In this document: positions 34,837 to 44,593 of the stretch, piece by piece | Position numbering within the stretch: the stretch's first letter is position 1 | Layout: the number at the start of each line of letters is the position of its first letter | Assembly: GCA_017854855.1 (NCBI GenBank) | Contig: JAFMGZ010000004.1 | Span: 83,087 to 147,086, forward strand | DNA from: Sulfitobacter sp. | GTDB lineage: Bacteria > Pseudomonadota > Alphaproteobacteria > Rhodobacterales > Rhodobacteraceae | Length of the DNA: 64,000 nt | Direction of reading: 5' to 3' | The notes under the pieces: generated by a model | What the model saw: the letters and a program-made list of their open reading frames with translations, nothing else | Databases searched by the model: none | What the model was told of the DNA's origin: nothing | Program-made: the position numbers and the translations under genes

Positions 34837-36711
34837 TCACAAGGTCAGACGGATGCGCGCAAATCCGCGGCTGTCCGTTCCACATGGTTCCGGGGACAGG
34901 TGCTCTATTTCATCCAGAAAACCCAACGCATCGGGCGAACTGTGCAAAATGGTCCTGATCGGCCGCGCACAGGCAAAGCGCCATGGGGTTTCCGCCAATA
35001 CGTCTGCATAGTCATTCTGTTTCAGAATGGCCGTGAGCGACGAGAGCTGGTTTTTCATGTCGCGGTACAGGATCTTGTCGAGGTTAAAGACGGTGCCGCC
35101 GCCGCCGCCGCCGGCCCGGAAACCGCTGGTTGCCAGCACAAAGGGCTGACCGGGTGCAACGGGCCGGCCCGCGTGGCACATGTTGTTGATCCGCTGGCCA
35201 ATGGGTTGCGACGGGTCGATCGTGTAGGTCAGACCGTATATCGTATCGAAACGATATGTGGCCCGTTCATCGTTCAGCAAAGGTTGATCGGGACTGTCTG
35301 GCAGCAGCTGGTGAAAGACTTCGGCGGCATGTTCCAGCCAGATATGCAGGTCAGCGCCGGTGACCTTCAGCGCGCAGATGTTGTTTGGATAGGGGTTAAA
35401 GCCAGCCAGATGCCTGCGGTGGATCACGCCGGGCCTGATGTGCAGATAATGTTGCGGCCCGCCGCGGCCGCCTGCGGTATGGGCGGCGGCTGTCGCCAGT
35501 AGGGGCAGGCTGCTTTCGGGCAGGTTGGCGATGGCCTCGGCAACAACCAGACGTTTGGCATGCGCGACCAACGCCGAGGCGGCGGTTGGCATGGCCAGAG
35601 AGAAATACGTATGAATGGCACGGCTGCTATGCCCGCATGGTTGCTTTAGCTTGCTGCGCACTGCGGCATGTTCTGGCGCGAAAATGGCGGCAAGCGCGGG
35701 ATCGGGGGGCACTTGTGGGCCATTGGGGCGCAGCTGGGTCTGATGCGACTGAACGCGCCACTGGCCGGTGTCAGCCTGCAAGAGCGTGAGGTCCAGAACC
35801 GCAAGGTCAGAGGCCTCGACCCCCGCCATGGCGGTAGGGCAATTGCCAAGGCTGCCGGTTTGCACATCAACATCTGCATATCCCAGGTGATCCTGACCCG
35901 GCAGGCGCAAATGGGTGTGGCCCCCGACGATGGCATCAATACCGGGGATCCTGGCAAGGCGGCGCAGATCGTCTTGGTGGGTATCGGCCGTGTCGGGCCC
36001 TTCCATTCCCATATGGGCCAGCAAAATGACAACATCAGCCCCATTGCGCCGCAGTTCCTGCGCCGCATCCGTGACGCATTGCGCAGCCGGGGTCACACAG
36101 CCCCAGCCGGCCAGTTGTTGTGCATTCAGGAATGAAGTTTCTTGGGGCAGCACAGATAATATCCCCACGCGCAGGGTTTGCTCTTTGGGAATCTGGGTCA
36201 GCGGACAGGTCAGGATGACGCTGCTGCGCAGGGCAGTGGGTGCCGATAGCGCGAGGTTGCTGCAGATAAGGGGGGTGGTCACACACCGGGCAATCCGGTT
36301 GAGATATTCCATCCCATGATCAAGGTCGTGGTTACCCAGCCCCATTGCATCATACCGAAGATACTGCAAACCGCGCACAATCGGGTGATCTGTCGTGACC
36401 GGCATATGGGCCAGATGATCGCCAAGGGCGGTTCCTTGCAAGAAATCCCCGTTATCAACGAGGATCGCCATCATGCCTTTGGCTTCAGCCTCGCGCCGGG
36501 CTTGGGCAATCAGGGTCGCGATGCCGCACAGGCCAGTATGCGCAGCAGGACGGGCAAGGGCATAATCATATCCAACAAGCTGCATGTGGACATCGGTCGT
36601 GGCCAAGATCCGCAACGATACCGCAGGCACAGACATCTGTGCCACGGGCTGTTCATCAAACAGCGCAGAGATTTCATCAGGGTCTTCTTGAGCATAACGC
36701 ATGAAAAACAA
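34837..36711 (-). CDS. cpdB: 2',3'-cyclic-nucleotide 2'-phosphodiesterase / 3'-nucleotidase (CpdB-like)
   Basis: A 624-residue two-domain phosphoesterase. Metallophosphatase motifs are in order: TTDVHMQL, VDNGDFLQG, GLGNHDLDHG and VGGHTHLRLPG. The 5'-nucleotidase C-terminal domain ends with the substrate loop ATSGFRAGGGGG. CpdB enzymes act on RNA breakdown products in the periplasm. Here the N-terminus (MRYAQEDPDEISALFDEQP) is acidic and shows no signal peptide, which is unusual. The enzyme may be cytoplasmic, or the start may be annotated wrongly; no better start is seen upstream. It is divergent from nudC. Confidence 0.9.
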   Translation of the reverse strand: MFFMRYAQEDPDEISALFDEQPVAQMSVPAVSLRILATTDVHMQLVGYDYALARPAAHTGLCGIATLIAQARREAEAKGMMAILVDNGDFLQGTALGDHLAHMPVTTDHPIVRGLQYLRYDAMGLGNHDLDHGMEYLNRIARCVTTPLICSNLALSAPTALRSSVILTCPLTQIPKEQTLRVGILSVLPQETSFLNAQQLAGWGCVTPAAQCVTDAAQELRRNGADVVILLAHMGMEGPDTADTHQDDLRRLARIPGIDAIVGGHTHLRLPGQDHLGYADVDVQTGSLGNCPTAMAGVEASDLAVLDLTLLQADTGQWRVQSHQTQLRPNGPQVPPDPALAAIFAPEHAAVRSKLKQPCGHSSRAIHTYFSLAMPTAASALVAHAKRLVVAEAIANLPESSLPLLATAAAHTAGGRGGPQHYLHIRPGVIHRRHLAGFNPYPNNICALKVTGADLHIWLEHAAEVFHQLLPDSPDQPLLNDERATYRFDTIYGLTYTIDPSQPIGQRINNMCHAGRPVAPGQPFVLATSGFRAGGGGGGTVFNLDKILYRDMKNQLSSLTAILKQNDYADVLAETPWRFACARPIRTILHSSPDALGFLDEIEHLSPEPCGTDSRGFARIRLTL

Positions 36712-36839
36712 CCTTGGATTGTTAAGTTATCAAATATTACACCCAAAATATCAAGCCTCCTTGCCGGAGCCTGCTTGTGCCTGTGGGGCGGATGGCACAC
36801 AAACGGAACAGCACATCGTATTCAGACAAAGGATAGCCC

Positions 36840-37808
36840 ATGCGACACGCAGAACAGGTCACCTTCGGGGGCTCGGCACTGGACCGCGCCGGAGAGATTC
36901 GTGCCAACCCGGCGGTGGTGAAATATGCGCGCGCCGCAGCGGACAGCCAGGCGATCTTATTCTGGCGTGGCAAACCCCTGATTTCGCCTGCCCGACCTGC
37001 ATCGCTTGTGCGCTTGCCGATGGATCACCCCGTACTGGCCGAGGCCCGCGAAGAACCCATCTTGCTGGGTCGCGAGGATGGCGCGGCGCGGTTTGCCTTT
37101 GATATTTCCAGCTGGGAGCCGGAAAACCTTGATGCTTCCAGCCTTGGCGGGTTTCTGGACCCCAGTGAACAAAGCCATCCGGACCTGCCAGATGGCATGG
37201 TCTTTGCCGAATTGCGCCGTGTGATGACATGGCTTGATGCGCGCGACGCCGAATTGGCGGCAACCGGCAAGGCCATATTGGGATGGCACGGGTCGCATGG
37301 GTTTTGCGCCTGTTGTGGCGCGCAGACCGTGATCGGGCAGGCGGGCTGGCAGCGCCAGTGCCCTGCTTGCAAGGCCAGCCATTTCCCGCGTACGGACCCC
37401 GTGGTTATCATGCTGATCACCCATGGAAATTCGGTGCTGATGGGGCGGTCGCCGGGATGGCCGCAGGGCATGTATTCGCTGCTGGCCGGTTTTGTCGAAC
37501 CGGGTGAAACGCTTGAGGCGGCGGTGCGCCGCGAAGTGTTCGAAGAGGCGGGAGTGGAAGTTGGTGCCGTTAACTATCTGTCCAGCCAGCCATGGCCATT
37601 TCCCGCCTCGTTAATGTTTGGCTGCCAAGGTGTTGCAACAAGCCAGCAGATCAACATCGACCCGGTTGAGATCGAGGATGCAATGTGGGTCACCCGGGAA
37701 GAGATGATGGAGGTTTTTGCAGGGAATCACGCGACCATTCTTCCTGCCCGAAAAGGGGCGATTGCGCATTTCTTGCTGGAAAATTGGCTTGCGGATACTT
37801 TGGAATAA
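36840..37808 (+). CDS. nudC: NAD(+)/NADH diphosphatase
   Basis: A 322-residue NudC. An N-terminal domain is followed by the zinc ribbon FCACCGAQ...CPACKASHFPRTDP and the Nudix box GFVEPGETLEAAVRREVFEEAGVEVG (about 222-247). The NudC-specific SQPWPFPASLM segment follows, which identifies NADH pyrophosphatases. It hydrolyses NAD(H) and removes NAD caps from RNA. A small SRPBCC gene follows after 64 bases. Confidence 0.96.
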   Translation: MRHAEQVTFGGSALDRAGEIRANPAVVKYARAAADSQAILFWRGKPLISPARPASLVRLPMDHPVLAEAREEPILLGREDGAARFAFDISSWEPENLDASSLGGFLDPSEQSHPDLPDGMVFAELRRVMTWLDARDAELAATGKAILGWHGSHGFCACCGAQTVIGQAGWQRQCPACKASHFPRTDPVVIMLITHGNSVLMGRSPGWPQGMYSLLAGFVEPGETLEAAVRREVFEEAGVEVGAVNYLSSQPWPFPASLMFGCQGVATSQQINIDPVEIEDAMWVTREEMMEVFAGNHATILPARKGAIAHFLLENWLADTLE

Positions 37809-37872
37809 ATCGAAACATCAGGTGGGCCCGCGAAGTGATCATCGGGTTCAGGCAAACGGGTAGGGCGGTAGA

Positions 37873-38355
37873 ATGAAATTCTCGACCAACGAGGACATCG
37901 ATGCACCGATTGATGCGGTGTTCGAGATGCTGTGCGATTTTGAGGGGTTCGAACGCGCGGCCATTCGGCGCGGGGCACAGGTGCAGCGGGTCGATAATTT
38001 GACGGCACCTGGTGTTGGCATGACCTGGCAGGCCGCTTTCAAAATGCGCGGCAAAGAGCGCAAGATCGAAATCGAGATGGTCACATTCGAACGTCCGACG
38101 GAGATGATATTGGAAACCACGGCACCGGGGATGTTGGGCACGACAAACCTTGATCTGATCGCGCTGTCCCGCACCCGCACCCGGATCAAGGTTGAGCTGG
38201 AGGTCAAACCGCTGAACCTGACGGCGCGGCTGTTGGTGCAATCGCTCAAGCTGGCCAAGAATTCCCTGACCAAAAAGTATAAATCAAGGGTCGCGGACTA
38301 TGCCAAACAGATTGAAGACCGCCATGCCAAAGGCAACAGTGGCGGGATGGCCTGA
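37873..38355 (+). CDS. SRPBCC family protein
   Basis: A 160-residue START/Bet v1-like protein: MKFSTNEDIDAPIDAVFEMLCDFEGFERAAIRRGAQ at the start, a curved-sheet pattern to about residue 120, and a long C-terminal helix ending in basic residues. Such proteins bind lipids or hydrophobic molecules. The ligand is unknown. It lies between nudC and a membrane hydrolase gene. Confidence 0.75.
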   Translation: MKFSTNEDIDAPIDAVFEMLCDFEGFERAAIRRGAQVQRVDNLTAPGVGMTWQAAFKMRGKERKIEIEMVTFERPTEMILETTAPGMLGTTNLDLIALSRTRTRIKVELEVKPLNLTARLLVQSLKLAKNSLTKKYKSRVADYAKQIEDRHAKGNSGGMA

Positions 38356-38465
38356 ACCTTTTCATGCTGATCGCCGCGCTGGGGCTATCGTCGGCGTCTG
38401 ACGCTGTTAGGTGTTGAACCGCAGGGCTGCGCCACAGGCCGGCCGCAGGAGCGAAAGGTAAGGCG

Positions 38466-39902
38466 TTGAGAATTTTTCTGGCGGCTGTGCTGATCGTGGT
38501 TTCATCTGTAGTGCTGGAAATGGCGCGGCACGATGTTGAGATCACGCAGTTTGACCTGGGGCAAACACCCGTGACGCGATATGCGCGCCCCGACAGTGAT
38601 GGGCCGGCCGTGGTCGTGGCCCATGGGTTTGCCGGATCGCAGCAGATGATGCAGGGTTATGCGTTGCCGCTGGCCCGTGCGGGTTACCGCGTGTTTGTCT
38701 TTGAATTTCTGGGTCATGGTCAGAATGTCCTGCCGATGTCGGGGGATTTGACGTCTGTTGCGGGCACGACCCGGTTGCTGGTCGATCAGACAACTGCGGT
38801 GATTGGTGCGGTTGCACCGGCAGGGCAGCCGGTTGCCCTGCTTGGCCATTCGATGGCGACTGACATCCTTGTTCGGGCAGCGGCGGGGTGCCGCGATGTG
38901 GGGCCCATTGTTCTGATTTCTGCATTCTCGCAAGCGGTTGACGCAACCAGCCCGCAAACGCTGTTGCTGATCAGTGGTGAATGGGAGCCGCGACTGCGTG
39001 CCTTTGGGCTGCAAGCGCTGCAGATGGTTGCCCAGAATGCCGAAGAAGGCGAGACAGTGACCGCCGGTCCCGTGACCCGCCGCAGCATCGCGGCCCCGTG
39101 GAGCGAACATGTGTCGGTGTTGCAGTCCCGCACCGGCCGGGCAGAGGCACTGGGCTGGCTGGACAAGGCCTATGGCCGCGATTCGGATGTGACGATCCTG
39201 CCGACCGGTTGGGCCATTCTGGGCTTGCTGCTGGGCATTGTGATGATGTTTCGCGGTGTTGCCAGATGCCTGCCCGCGCGCCACGCGCCCACAGGGCGGC
39301 TGGGTGTCAGGCAGATCGCCGCCCTGACCCTGCTGCCGGTCTGCATCGCGCCGCTGGTGGCGGTACCGTTGAATTTCGGCATGCTGCCGGTTCTGGTGGC
39401 GGACTATCTGGTGGTTCACCTGATGGTGTTTGGCATGGTTCAATTGGTTCTTTGCAGGATGCTGGGGCTACAGTCGGGCGGTTTTTCCGCCATCGCCTTT
39501 GGTGTCGTTTTGCTGTGGTGCGCCTTGTTCGGCTTCGCATTGGACCGGTATGCCGCCAATTTCTGGCCCACGACCGCGCGGTTTTGGATCATCATGGCCA
39601 TGGCGCTGGGGGCGGTGCCCTATATGGTTGCGGACATGATGCTGGCCCAACGGACATCCTGGCTTGGCCGACTGGCGTTGCGCGGCAGTTTTCTGCTGTC
39701 TTTGGGCATCGCGGTTGCGCTGGATTTCGAGCGGTTGTTTTTTCTTATGATGATCGCGCCCGTGCTGGTTCTGTTCTATCTGGTCTTTGGCACCATTGGG
39801 GGCAGTGCTGCGGGCAGATCGGGTGCTTTGTCCACAGGATTGGCGCTGGGCTTGGTCCTGGCCTGGGCCATTGGGGTAAGTTTTCCGTTGTTTCAGCCGT
39901 GA
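38466..39902 (+). CDS. Alpha/beta hydrolase fused to a multi-span membrane domain
   Basis: A 478-residue protein (TTG start). An N-terminal span (about 1-18) is followed by an alpha/beta hydrolase domain (about 20-230) with the nucleophile elbow LLGHSMATDI and the HGFAGSQQMM oxyanion region. About eight membrane segments follow (from about residue 245, WAILGLLLGIVMM, to the end). The fusion is uncommon. A membrane-lipid hydrolase is a fair guess; the catalytic triad beyond the Ser is not clear to me. No relatives with known function come to mind. Confidence 0.75.
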   Translation: MRIFLAAVLIVVSSVVLEMARHDVEITQFDLGQTPVTRYARPDSDGPAVVVAHGFAGSQQMMQGYALPLARAGYRVFVFEFLGHGQNVLPMSGDLTSVAGTTRLLVDQTTAVIGAVAPAGQPVALLGHSMATDILVRAAAGCRDVGPIVLISAFSQAVDATSPQTLLLISGEWEPRLRAFGLQALQMVAQNAEEGETVTAGPVTRRSIAAPWSEHVSVLQSRTGRAEALGWLDKAYGRDSDVTILPTGWAILGLLLGIVMMFRGVARCLPARHAPTGRLGVRQIAALTLLPVCIAPLVAVPLNFGMLPVLVADYLVVHLMVFGMVQLVLCRMLGLQSGGFSAIAFGVVLLWCALFGFALDRYAANFWPTTARFWIIMAMALGAVPYMVADMMLAQRTSWLGRLALRGSFLLSLGIAVALDFERLFFLMMIAPVLVLFYLVFGTIGGSAAGRSGALSTGLALGLVLAWAIGVSFPLFQP

Positions 39903-39907
39903 AATGG

Positions 39908-39928
39908 GGTCCTTGTCGCACAAGGACC
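39908..39928. terminator. Perfect hairpin between convergent genes
   Basis: GGTCCTTGT and ACAAGGACC form a 9-bp perfect stem with a 3-base loop, placed between the hydrolase and pheA ends. It has no T run, so it may be a processing or termination signal for either strand. Confidence 0.5.
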
Positions 39929-39944
39929 TATCTAAACGGCCGGT

Positions 39945-40787
39945 TTAACCGCGTCCCGGGTGGGCAGGATAGACGCCCAGAATGTCCAATTCATTGGTGA
40001 AATACCCCAGTTCCTCTAGGGCGCGCTGCACCGGCGGGTCCTCTGGGTGGCCTTCGATGTCTGCGTAAAATTGTGTCGCGGTAAACGAACCGCCAACCAT
40101 ATAGCTTTCCAGCTTGGTCATGTTGACGCCATTGGTGGCAAAACCGCCCATCGCCTTATAAAGCGCTGCGGGAATGTTGCGGACCTCAAAGACAAAAGTG
40201 GTCAGCATCTTTTCCCCACGGCGGCTTTCGTCGATCTGCGGGGACATCAGCAGGAACCGCGTGGTGTTGTGATCCAGGTCTTCAATGTCGCGGGCCAGTA
40301 CCTCAAGTCCGTGAATGTCGGCGGCAACTTCGCTGGCAAGAACGCCTTCGGTTGACCCTTCGGCGCTGGCCAGTTCTTCTGCGGCCCCCGCGCTGTCTGC
40401 TGCGGCTTCAAATGTGATGCCCTGTGCATCCAGATAGCTGCGCGCCTGTGGCAGCAGCACCATGTGGGCGCGGACATGTTTGACATCGGACAGGGCCACA
40501 CCGGGGCGTGCCATCAAGGCGATGCGCACCCGAACGAAGGCTTCGGCGATGATATGCAGGCCACTTTGCGGCAGCAGGCGGTGAATATCTGCGACCCGGC
40601 CATAGGTGGTATTTTCGACCGGCAGCATGGCAAGATCGGCGCGCCCTTCGCGCACGGCGCGGATCACCCCTTCGAATGTCTTGCAGGGCACGGGAATCAT
40701 GTCGGCCCGGGCTTGCAAGCAGGCTTCATGGCTATAGGCACCCAAAGCGCCCTGAAAGGCGATGCGAGGGGCGTTTTTATCGGACAT
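39945..40787 (-). CDS. pheA: Prephenate dehydratase
   Basis: A 280-residue monofunctional prephenate dehydratase (prephenate to phenylpyruvate, phenylalanine synthesis). The catalytic domain shows IAFQGALGAYSHEA, MLPVENTTYGRV and the TRF motif in DHNTTRFLLM. The C-terminal ACT domain spans about 195-275. In that domain the known Phe-binding motifs GALV and ESRP read AALY and ESYM here, so feedback control may differ. ATG 40787 is chosen by homology. It is divergent from the cytochrome gene. Confidence 0.95.
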   Translation of the reverse strand: MSDKNAPRIAFQGALGAYSHEACLQARADMIPVPCKTFEGVIRAVREGRADLAMLPVENTTYGRVADIHRLLPQSGLHIIAEAFVRVRIALMARPGVALSDVKHVRAHMVLLPQARSYLDAQGITFEAAADSAGAAEELASAEGSTEGVLASEVAADIHGLEVLARDIEDLDHNTTRFLLMSPQIDESRRGEKMLTTFVFEVRNIPAALYKAMGGFATNGVNMTKLESYMVGGSFTATQFYADIEGHPEDPPVQRALEELGYFTNELDILGVYPAHPGRG

Positions 40788-40913
40788 TTGTGCAATCCTT
40801 GGCATTTAAACCCGCATCGGGCGATTGGTCGCGGTAACTACACCTTGCTTGCAATAAGGGAAAGCAATAGATACCCCGAAGAAAAGCCTCAATAGACAGA
40901 TACGGACCAAAAC

Positions 40914-41411
40914 ATGTTCGACACAATGACACTTACGAAAATCGGTGGTGGCCTGTTCGGCGCCTGGCTCATCCTTCTGCTCGGCAAATGGGCCGCTGAA
41001 GAGATCTACCATGCTGAGGCGCACGGCGAAGCGTCATACGTGATCGAAGTAGAAGGCGGCGGCGAACCAGAGCCAGCCGAGCAGGTCGACATCGCAGCGC
41101 TGATGGCATCAGCCGATGCCGGCAAGGGCGAAGGCGTGTTCCGCAAGTGCAGCGCCTGTCACAAGCTGGATGGTTCGGATGGCGTAGGCCCACACCTGAA
41201 CGGTGTTGTCGGTCGCGACAAAGGATCTGTTGCCGGGTTTGGGTACTCAGGTACCCTGGCAGGTATGGAAGGGGATTGGACCGTGGAGAACCTTTATGGT
41301 TTCCTCGAGAACCCCAAAGGCTACGCGCCAGGTACGACAATGGGTTTCGCGGGCCTGAAAAAGCCGCAGGACAAGGCAGACCTGATCGCCTATCTTGCCA
41401 ACACACAATAA
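40914..41411 (+). CDS. Membrane-anchored cytochrome c (c-552/cy type)
   Basis: A 165-residue class I cytochrome c. The N-terminal uncleaved anchor (about 8-26, LTKIGGGLFGAWLILLLGK) is followed by an acidic, Pro/Glu-rich linker (about 46-58) and the haem domain with CSACH (about 79-83), GPHLNGVVGR and the Met ligand in PGTTMGFAGL. It carries electrons from the bc1 complex to terminal oxidases, as CycM/c552 does in Paracoccus. It has its own promoter region and a following terminator. Confidence 0.93.
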   Translation: MFDTMTLTKIGGGLFGAWLILLLGKWAAEEIYHAEAHGEASYVIEVEGGGEPEPAEQVDIAALMASADAGKGEGVFRKCSACHKLDGSDGVGPHLNGVVGRDKGSVAGFGYSGTLAGMEGDWTVENLYGFLENPKGYAPGTTMGFAGLKKPQDKADLIAYLANTQ

Positions 41412-41431
41412 ATTAAGTCCATTATCGGACC

Positions 41432-41457
41432 AAGGCCGCCCAGTGGGCGGCCTTTTT
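41432..41457 (+). terminator. Terminator after the cytochrome c gene
   Basis: AAGGCCGCCC pairs with GGGCGGCCTT around AGT-like loop bases, followed by T. It starts about 20 bases after the stop. Confidence 0.9.
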
Positions 41458-41563
41458 CGTTTTGAATGCCCAAGATAACATATTCGCAACTTGTATCTTG
41501 GCAGGGCCGCCCATTAGCTTACATCAACGCAAGCAGTGATTTGTGACGCAAAGGATGTGCCAG

Positions 41564-43492
41564 ATGCCGAAACACCAGACCCGTGCCGCCACCCGACCCG
41601 CTTTGGAAAAGGGATGGATCAACTGGACCGCGCTGGCTGTGGCGGGCGTTGCGATGATTTGGGCAGGGGCGCTGCGTGCCCAGGACGAGATGATCATCAG
41701 CCATGGGTATAGTTTCTATGGGGATCTGACCTATCCCGCAGATTTCAAACATCTCAACTATGTGAACCCCGATGCGCCAAAGGGCGGAGAGGTTTCTGTG
41801 GCCTTTGTGGGAACTTTGGATTCGATGAACCCCTATTCGGGCAAAGGCCGTGCGCATCTGTTTTCGATCTTTGGTTATGAAAGCCTGCTGGCGGATGCCC
41901 CCTCTGGAGAGAGCGTGCCTGCGGACACCTATGGAGAGGCCTATTGCCTGCTTTGCGAAAGCCTTGAGTACCCCGTTGATAAGTCATGGGTGATTTTCAA
42001 CATGCGTCCCGAGGCAAAATTCTCTGACGGGACACCGGTCACGGCGCATGATGTCTATTTTTCGCACAATCTGCTGCTGGATGAGGGGCTGAAATCCTAC
42101 GCGGATGCGGTGCGCAAGCGCATTCCAAATGTCGAGGTGTTGGATGATCACCGGGTGAAATTCTATTTTGCCGACGGTATTTCGCGCCGCAGTCTGATTG
42201 ATCAGGTGGGTGGCGTGCCGGTCTGGCCCAAGGCATGGTTTGAAAAGACCGGATTGGGCCTGAAAGATACATGGATCGACACCCCCCCCGGATCAGGGGC
42301 CTACATGATCAAATCTGTTGATCTGAGCCGTCGTATCGTGTTGGAGCGGAACCCGGATTACTGGGGCCGCGACCTGCCGATCAATCAGGGCCGGCATAAC
42401 TTTGACCAGATCCGCCTTGAGATATTCAGCGATGACACCGCCGCTTTCGAGGCATTCAAGGCGGGTGAATATACCTTCCGCCGCGAGGGGGATTCCAAAA
42501 AATGGGCCACGGGGTACGATTTTCCCAAGGTCGACGCTGGCTATGTGGTGAAGGAAGAGCTGCCCGATGGTGCCCCGGCGACCCCTTCGGGCATTGTGTT
42601 CAACCTTAATTCGGAGCCTTTGAAGGACAAGCGTGTGCGCGAGGCCGTGGCCTTGGCGTTCAATTTCGAATGGACTAACGAATCGCTGCAATATGGTTTG
42701 TTTGAACAGCGTAGTTCCTACAGCCAAGGCACCCCGATCATGGCAGAGGGATTGCCGACGGGCGATGAACTGGCTCTGTTGGAGCGGCTGGGCGAGGTGG
42801 TGGACCCCACAATGCTGACCACGCAGGCGCGTATGCCGCATACCTCCAGTCCGCAACGCCTGTTGGACCGGCGCAATGCGCGCACGGCGTCCAAACTGCT
42901 GGATGAGGCCGGGTGGGTCGTTGAGAACGGCAAGCGGGTGAACGTTGACGGGCAGCCGCTGCGCCTGAACTTCTTGTTCAATTCTGCCAGCTCTCCGACC
43001 ACGACTGCGGTGGTAGAGAATTTTGTGACAAATCTGCAGACCTTTGGCATCGATGCGGTGTTGGAGAAGGTCGACAGCTCTCAATACACCGCGCGCGAGC
43101 GGGACCGGGATTATGACCTGTTGTTTGACAGCTACGCGGCCTTCCTTGGCACCGGGACCGGGCTGGAACAGCGCTATGGATCAGAGGCAGCGGCGTTTTC
43201 GCTGTTTAACCCGGCAGGGCTGGCCAGTCCGATGGTGGATGCGATCATTGATGCGTCTCTCAATGCCGTCACCCGTGCCGAAGAGGAAGCCGCAATGAAG
43301 GCGTTGGACCGCGCATTGCGCCATGAGTTCATCATGATCCCGGTTTGGTACAACGACAACCATTGGGTCGCCTATTATGACCAGTACGAGCATCCCGAAG
43401 GGCAGCCGCCCTTTGCGCTGGGCTATCTGGACTGGTGGTGGTTCAACCCCGAAAAGGCACAGGCGCTCAAGGCCGCCGGCGCGCTGAGGTAA
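41564..43492 (+). CDS. yejA: ABC peptide transporter substrate-binding protein (YejA-like)
   Basis: A 642-residue family 5 extracellular solute-binding protein. A signal peptide ends at about ALRA (residue 39). The mature part has ISHGYSFYGDLTYPADFKHLNYVNPDAPKGG, which is typical of YejA rather than OppA. First of four genes matching yejABEF, which imports oligopeptides and microcin C-type compounds. ATG 41564 is preferred because AAGGA lies 9 bases upstream; ATG 41555 and GTG 41543 are in frame. Confidence 0.92.
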   Translation: MPKHQTRAATRPALEKGWINWTALAVAGVAMIWAGALRAQDEMIISHGYSFYGDLTYPADFKHLNYVNPDAPKGGEVSVAFVGTLDSMNPYSGKGRAHLFSIFGYESLLADAPSGESVPADTYGEAYCLLCESLEYPVDKSWVIFNMRPEAKFSDGTPVTAHDVYFSHNLLLDEGLKSYADAVRKRIPNVEVLDDHRVKFYFADGISRRSLIDQVGGVPVWPKAWFEKTGLGLKDTWIDTPPGSGAYMIKSVDLSRRIVLERNPDYWGRDLPINQGRHNFDQIRLEIFSDDTAAFEAFKAGEYTFRREGDSKKWATGYDFPKVDAGYVVKEELPDGAPATPSGIVFNLNSEPLKDKRVREAVALAFNFEWTNESLQYGLFEQRSSYSQGTPIMAEGLPTGDELALLERLGEVVDPTMLTTQARMPHTSSPQRLLDRRNARTASKLLDEAGWVVENGKRVNVDGQPLRLNFLFNSASSPTTTAVVENFVTNLQTFGIDAVLEKVDSSQYTARERDRDYDLLFDSYAAFLGTGTGLEQRYGSEAAAFSLFNPAGLASPMVDAIIDASLNAVTRAEEEAAMKALDRALRHEFIMIPVWYNDNHWVAYYDQYEHPEGQPPFALGYLDWWWFNPEKAQALKAAGALR

Positions 43493-43501
43493 GACACCGC
43501 C

Positions 43502-44593
43502 ATGGGCGCTTATATCATCCGAAGACTGTTGCTGATCATTCCGACGCTTCTGGGGATCATGCTTATCAACTTTGCACTGGTGCAGTTTGTGCCCGGTGGC
43601 CCTGTGGAACAGGCGATTGCCCGCGCGCAGGGTGGTGGTGATGTTTTCGGCGGCTTTGCCGGCACGAACAATGATGGCGGCGCAGACCCCTTGGATAACG
43701 CGTCTGACAGCACCTATATCGGTGCGCGGGGCCTGCCGCCCGAATTCATCGCGGAGCTTGAGAAAGAATTCGGTTTTGACAAGCCACCGGTTGAGCGTTT
43801 CATCAACATGCTGTGGAACTACGCGCAGTTCGATTTCGGCGAGAGTTACTTTCGCTCCATCAGCGTGATCGACCTGATCAAGGAAAAGCTGCCCGTGTCG
43901 ATCACGCTGGGTCTTTGGTCAACGCTGATTGCCTATCTGATCTCGATCCCCTTGGGCATTCGCAAGGCCGTGCGCGATGGGTCGCGGTTTGACACCTGGA
44001 CCTCCGGCGCGATCATTGCGGCCTATGCGATCCCGGGCTTCCTGTTTGCGATCTTGCTCTTGGTCCTGTTTGCGGGGGGATCTTATTGGCAGGTGTTCCC
44101 GCTGCGCGGCTTGACCTCTGACAACTTTGATCAGCTGTCCCCGCTGGGCAAGGTTGCGGATTATTTCTGGCATATCACGCTGCCGGTGCTGGCCTCTACC
44201 ATCAGCGCCTTTGCCACGCTGACCCTGCTGACCAAGAACAGCTTTCTGGATGAGATCAAGAAACATTACGTGATGACCGCCCGCGCCAAGGGCCTGTCGG
44301 AAAGCAAGGTGTTGTATGGTCATGTCTTTCGCAATGCGATGCTGATCGTGATCGCGGGCTTTCCGGCGGTATTTATCGGGGTTTTCTTTGGCGGTTCGCT
44401 GATCATCGAGACGATCTTTTCGTTGGACGGACTGGGGCGTCTGGGCTTTGAGGCGGCGGTGGCGCGGGATTATCCGATCGTGTTCGGGACCTTGTTCATC
44501 TTTGGCCTGATCGGCCTGTTGGTCGGCATCCTGTCAGACCTGATGTATGTGCTGGTCGATCCGCGGATTGATTTTGAGCGGAGGGAAGGCTGA
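43502..44593 (+). CDS. yejB: ABC peptide transporter permease (YejB-like)
   Basis: A 363-residue permease: the N-terminal [34 protein letters not shown] is characteristic of YejB, six spans follow, and the EAA loop region reads [26 protein letters not shown] Gly/Asp-rich periplasmic insertion lies at about 45-75. It starts 9 bases after yejA and shares one base with yejE. Confidence 0.95.
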   Translation: MGAYIIRRLLLIIPTLLGIMLINFALVQFVPGGPVEQAIARAQGGGDVFGGFAGTNNDGGADPLDNASDSTYIGARGLPPEFIAELEKEFGFDKPPVERFINMLWNYAQFDFGESYFRSISVIDLIKEKLPVSITLGLWSTLIAYLISIPLGIRKAVRDGSRFDTWTSGAIIAAYAIPGFLFAILLLVLFAGGSYWQVFPLRGLTSDNFDQLSPLGKVADYFWHITLPVLASTISAFATLTLLTKNSFLDEIKKHYVMTARAKGLSESKVLYGHVFRNAMLIVIAGFPAVFIGVFFGGSLIIETIFSLDGLGRLGFEAAVARDYPIVFGTLFIFGLIGLLVGILSDLMYVLVDPRIDFERREG

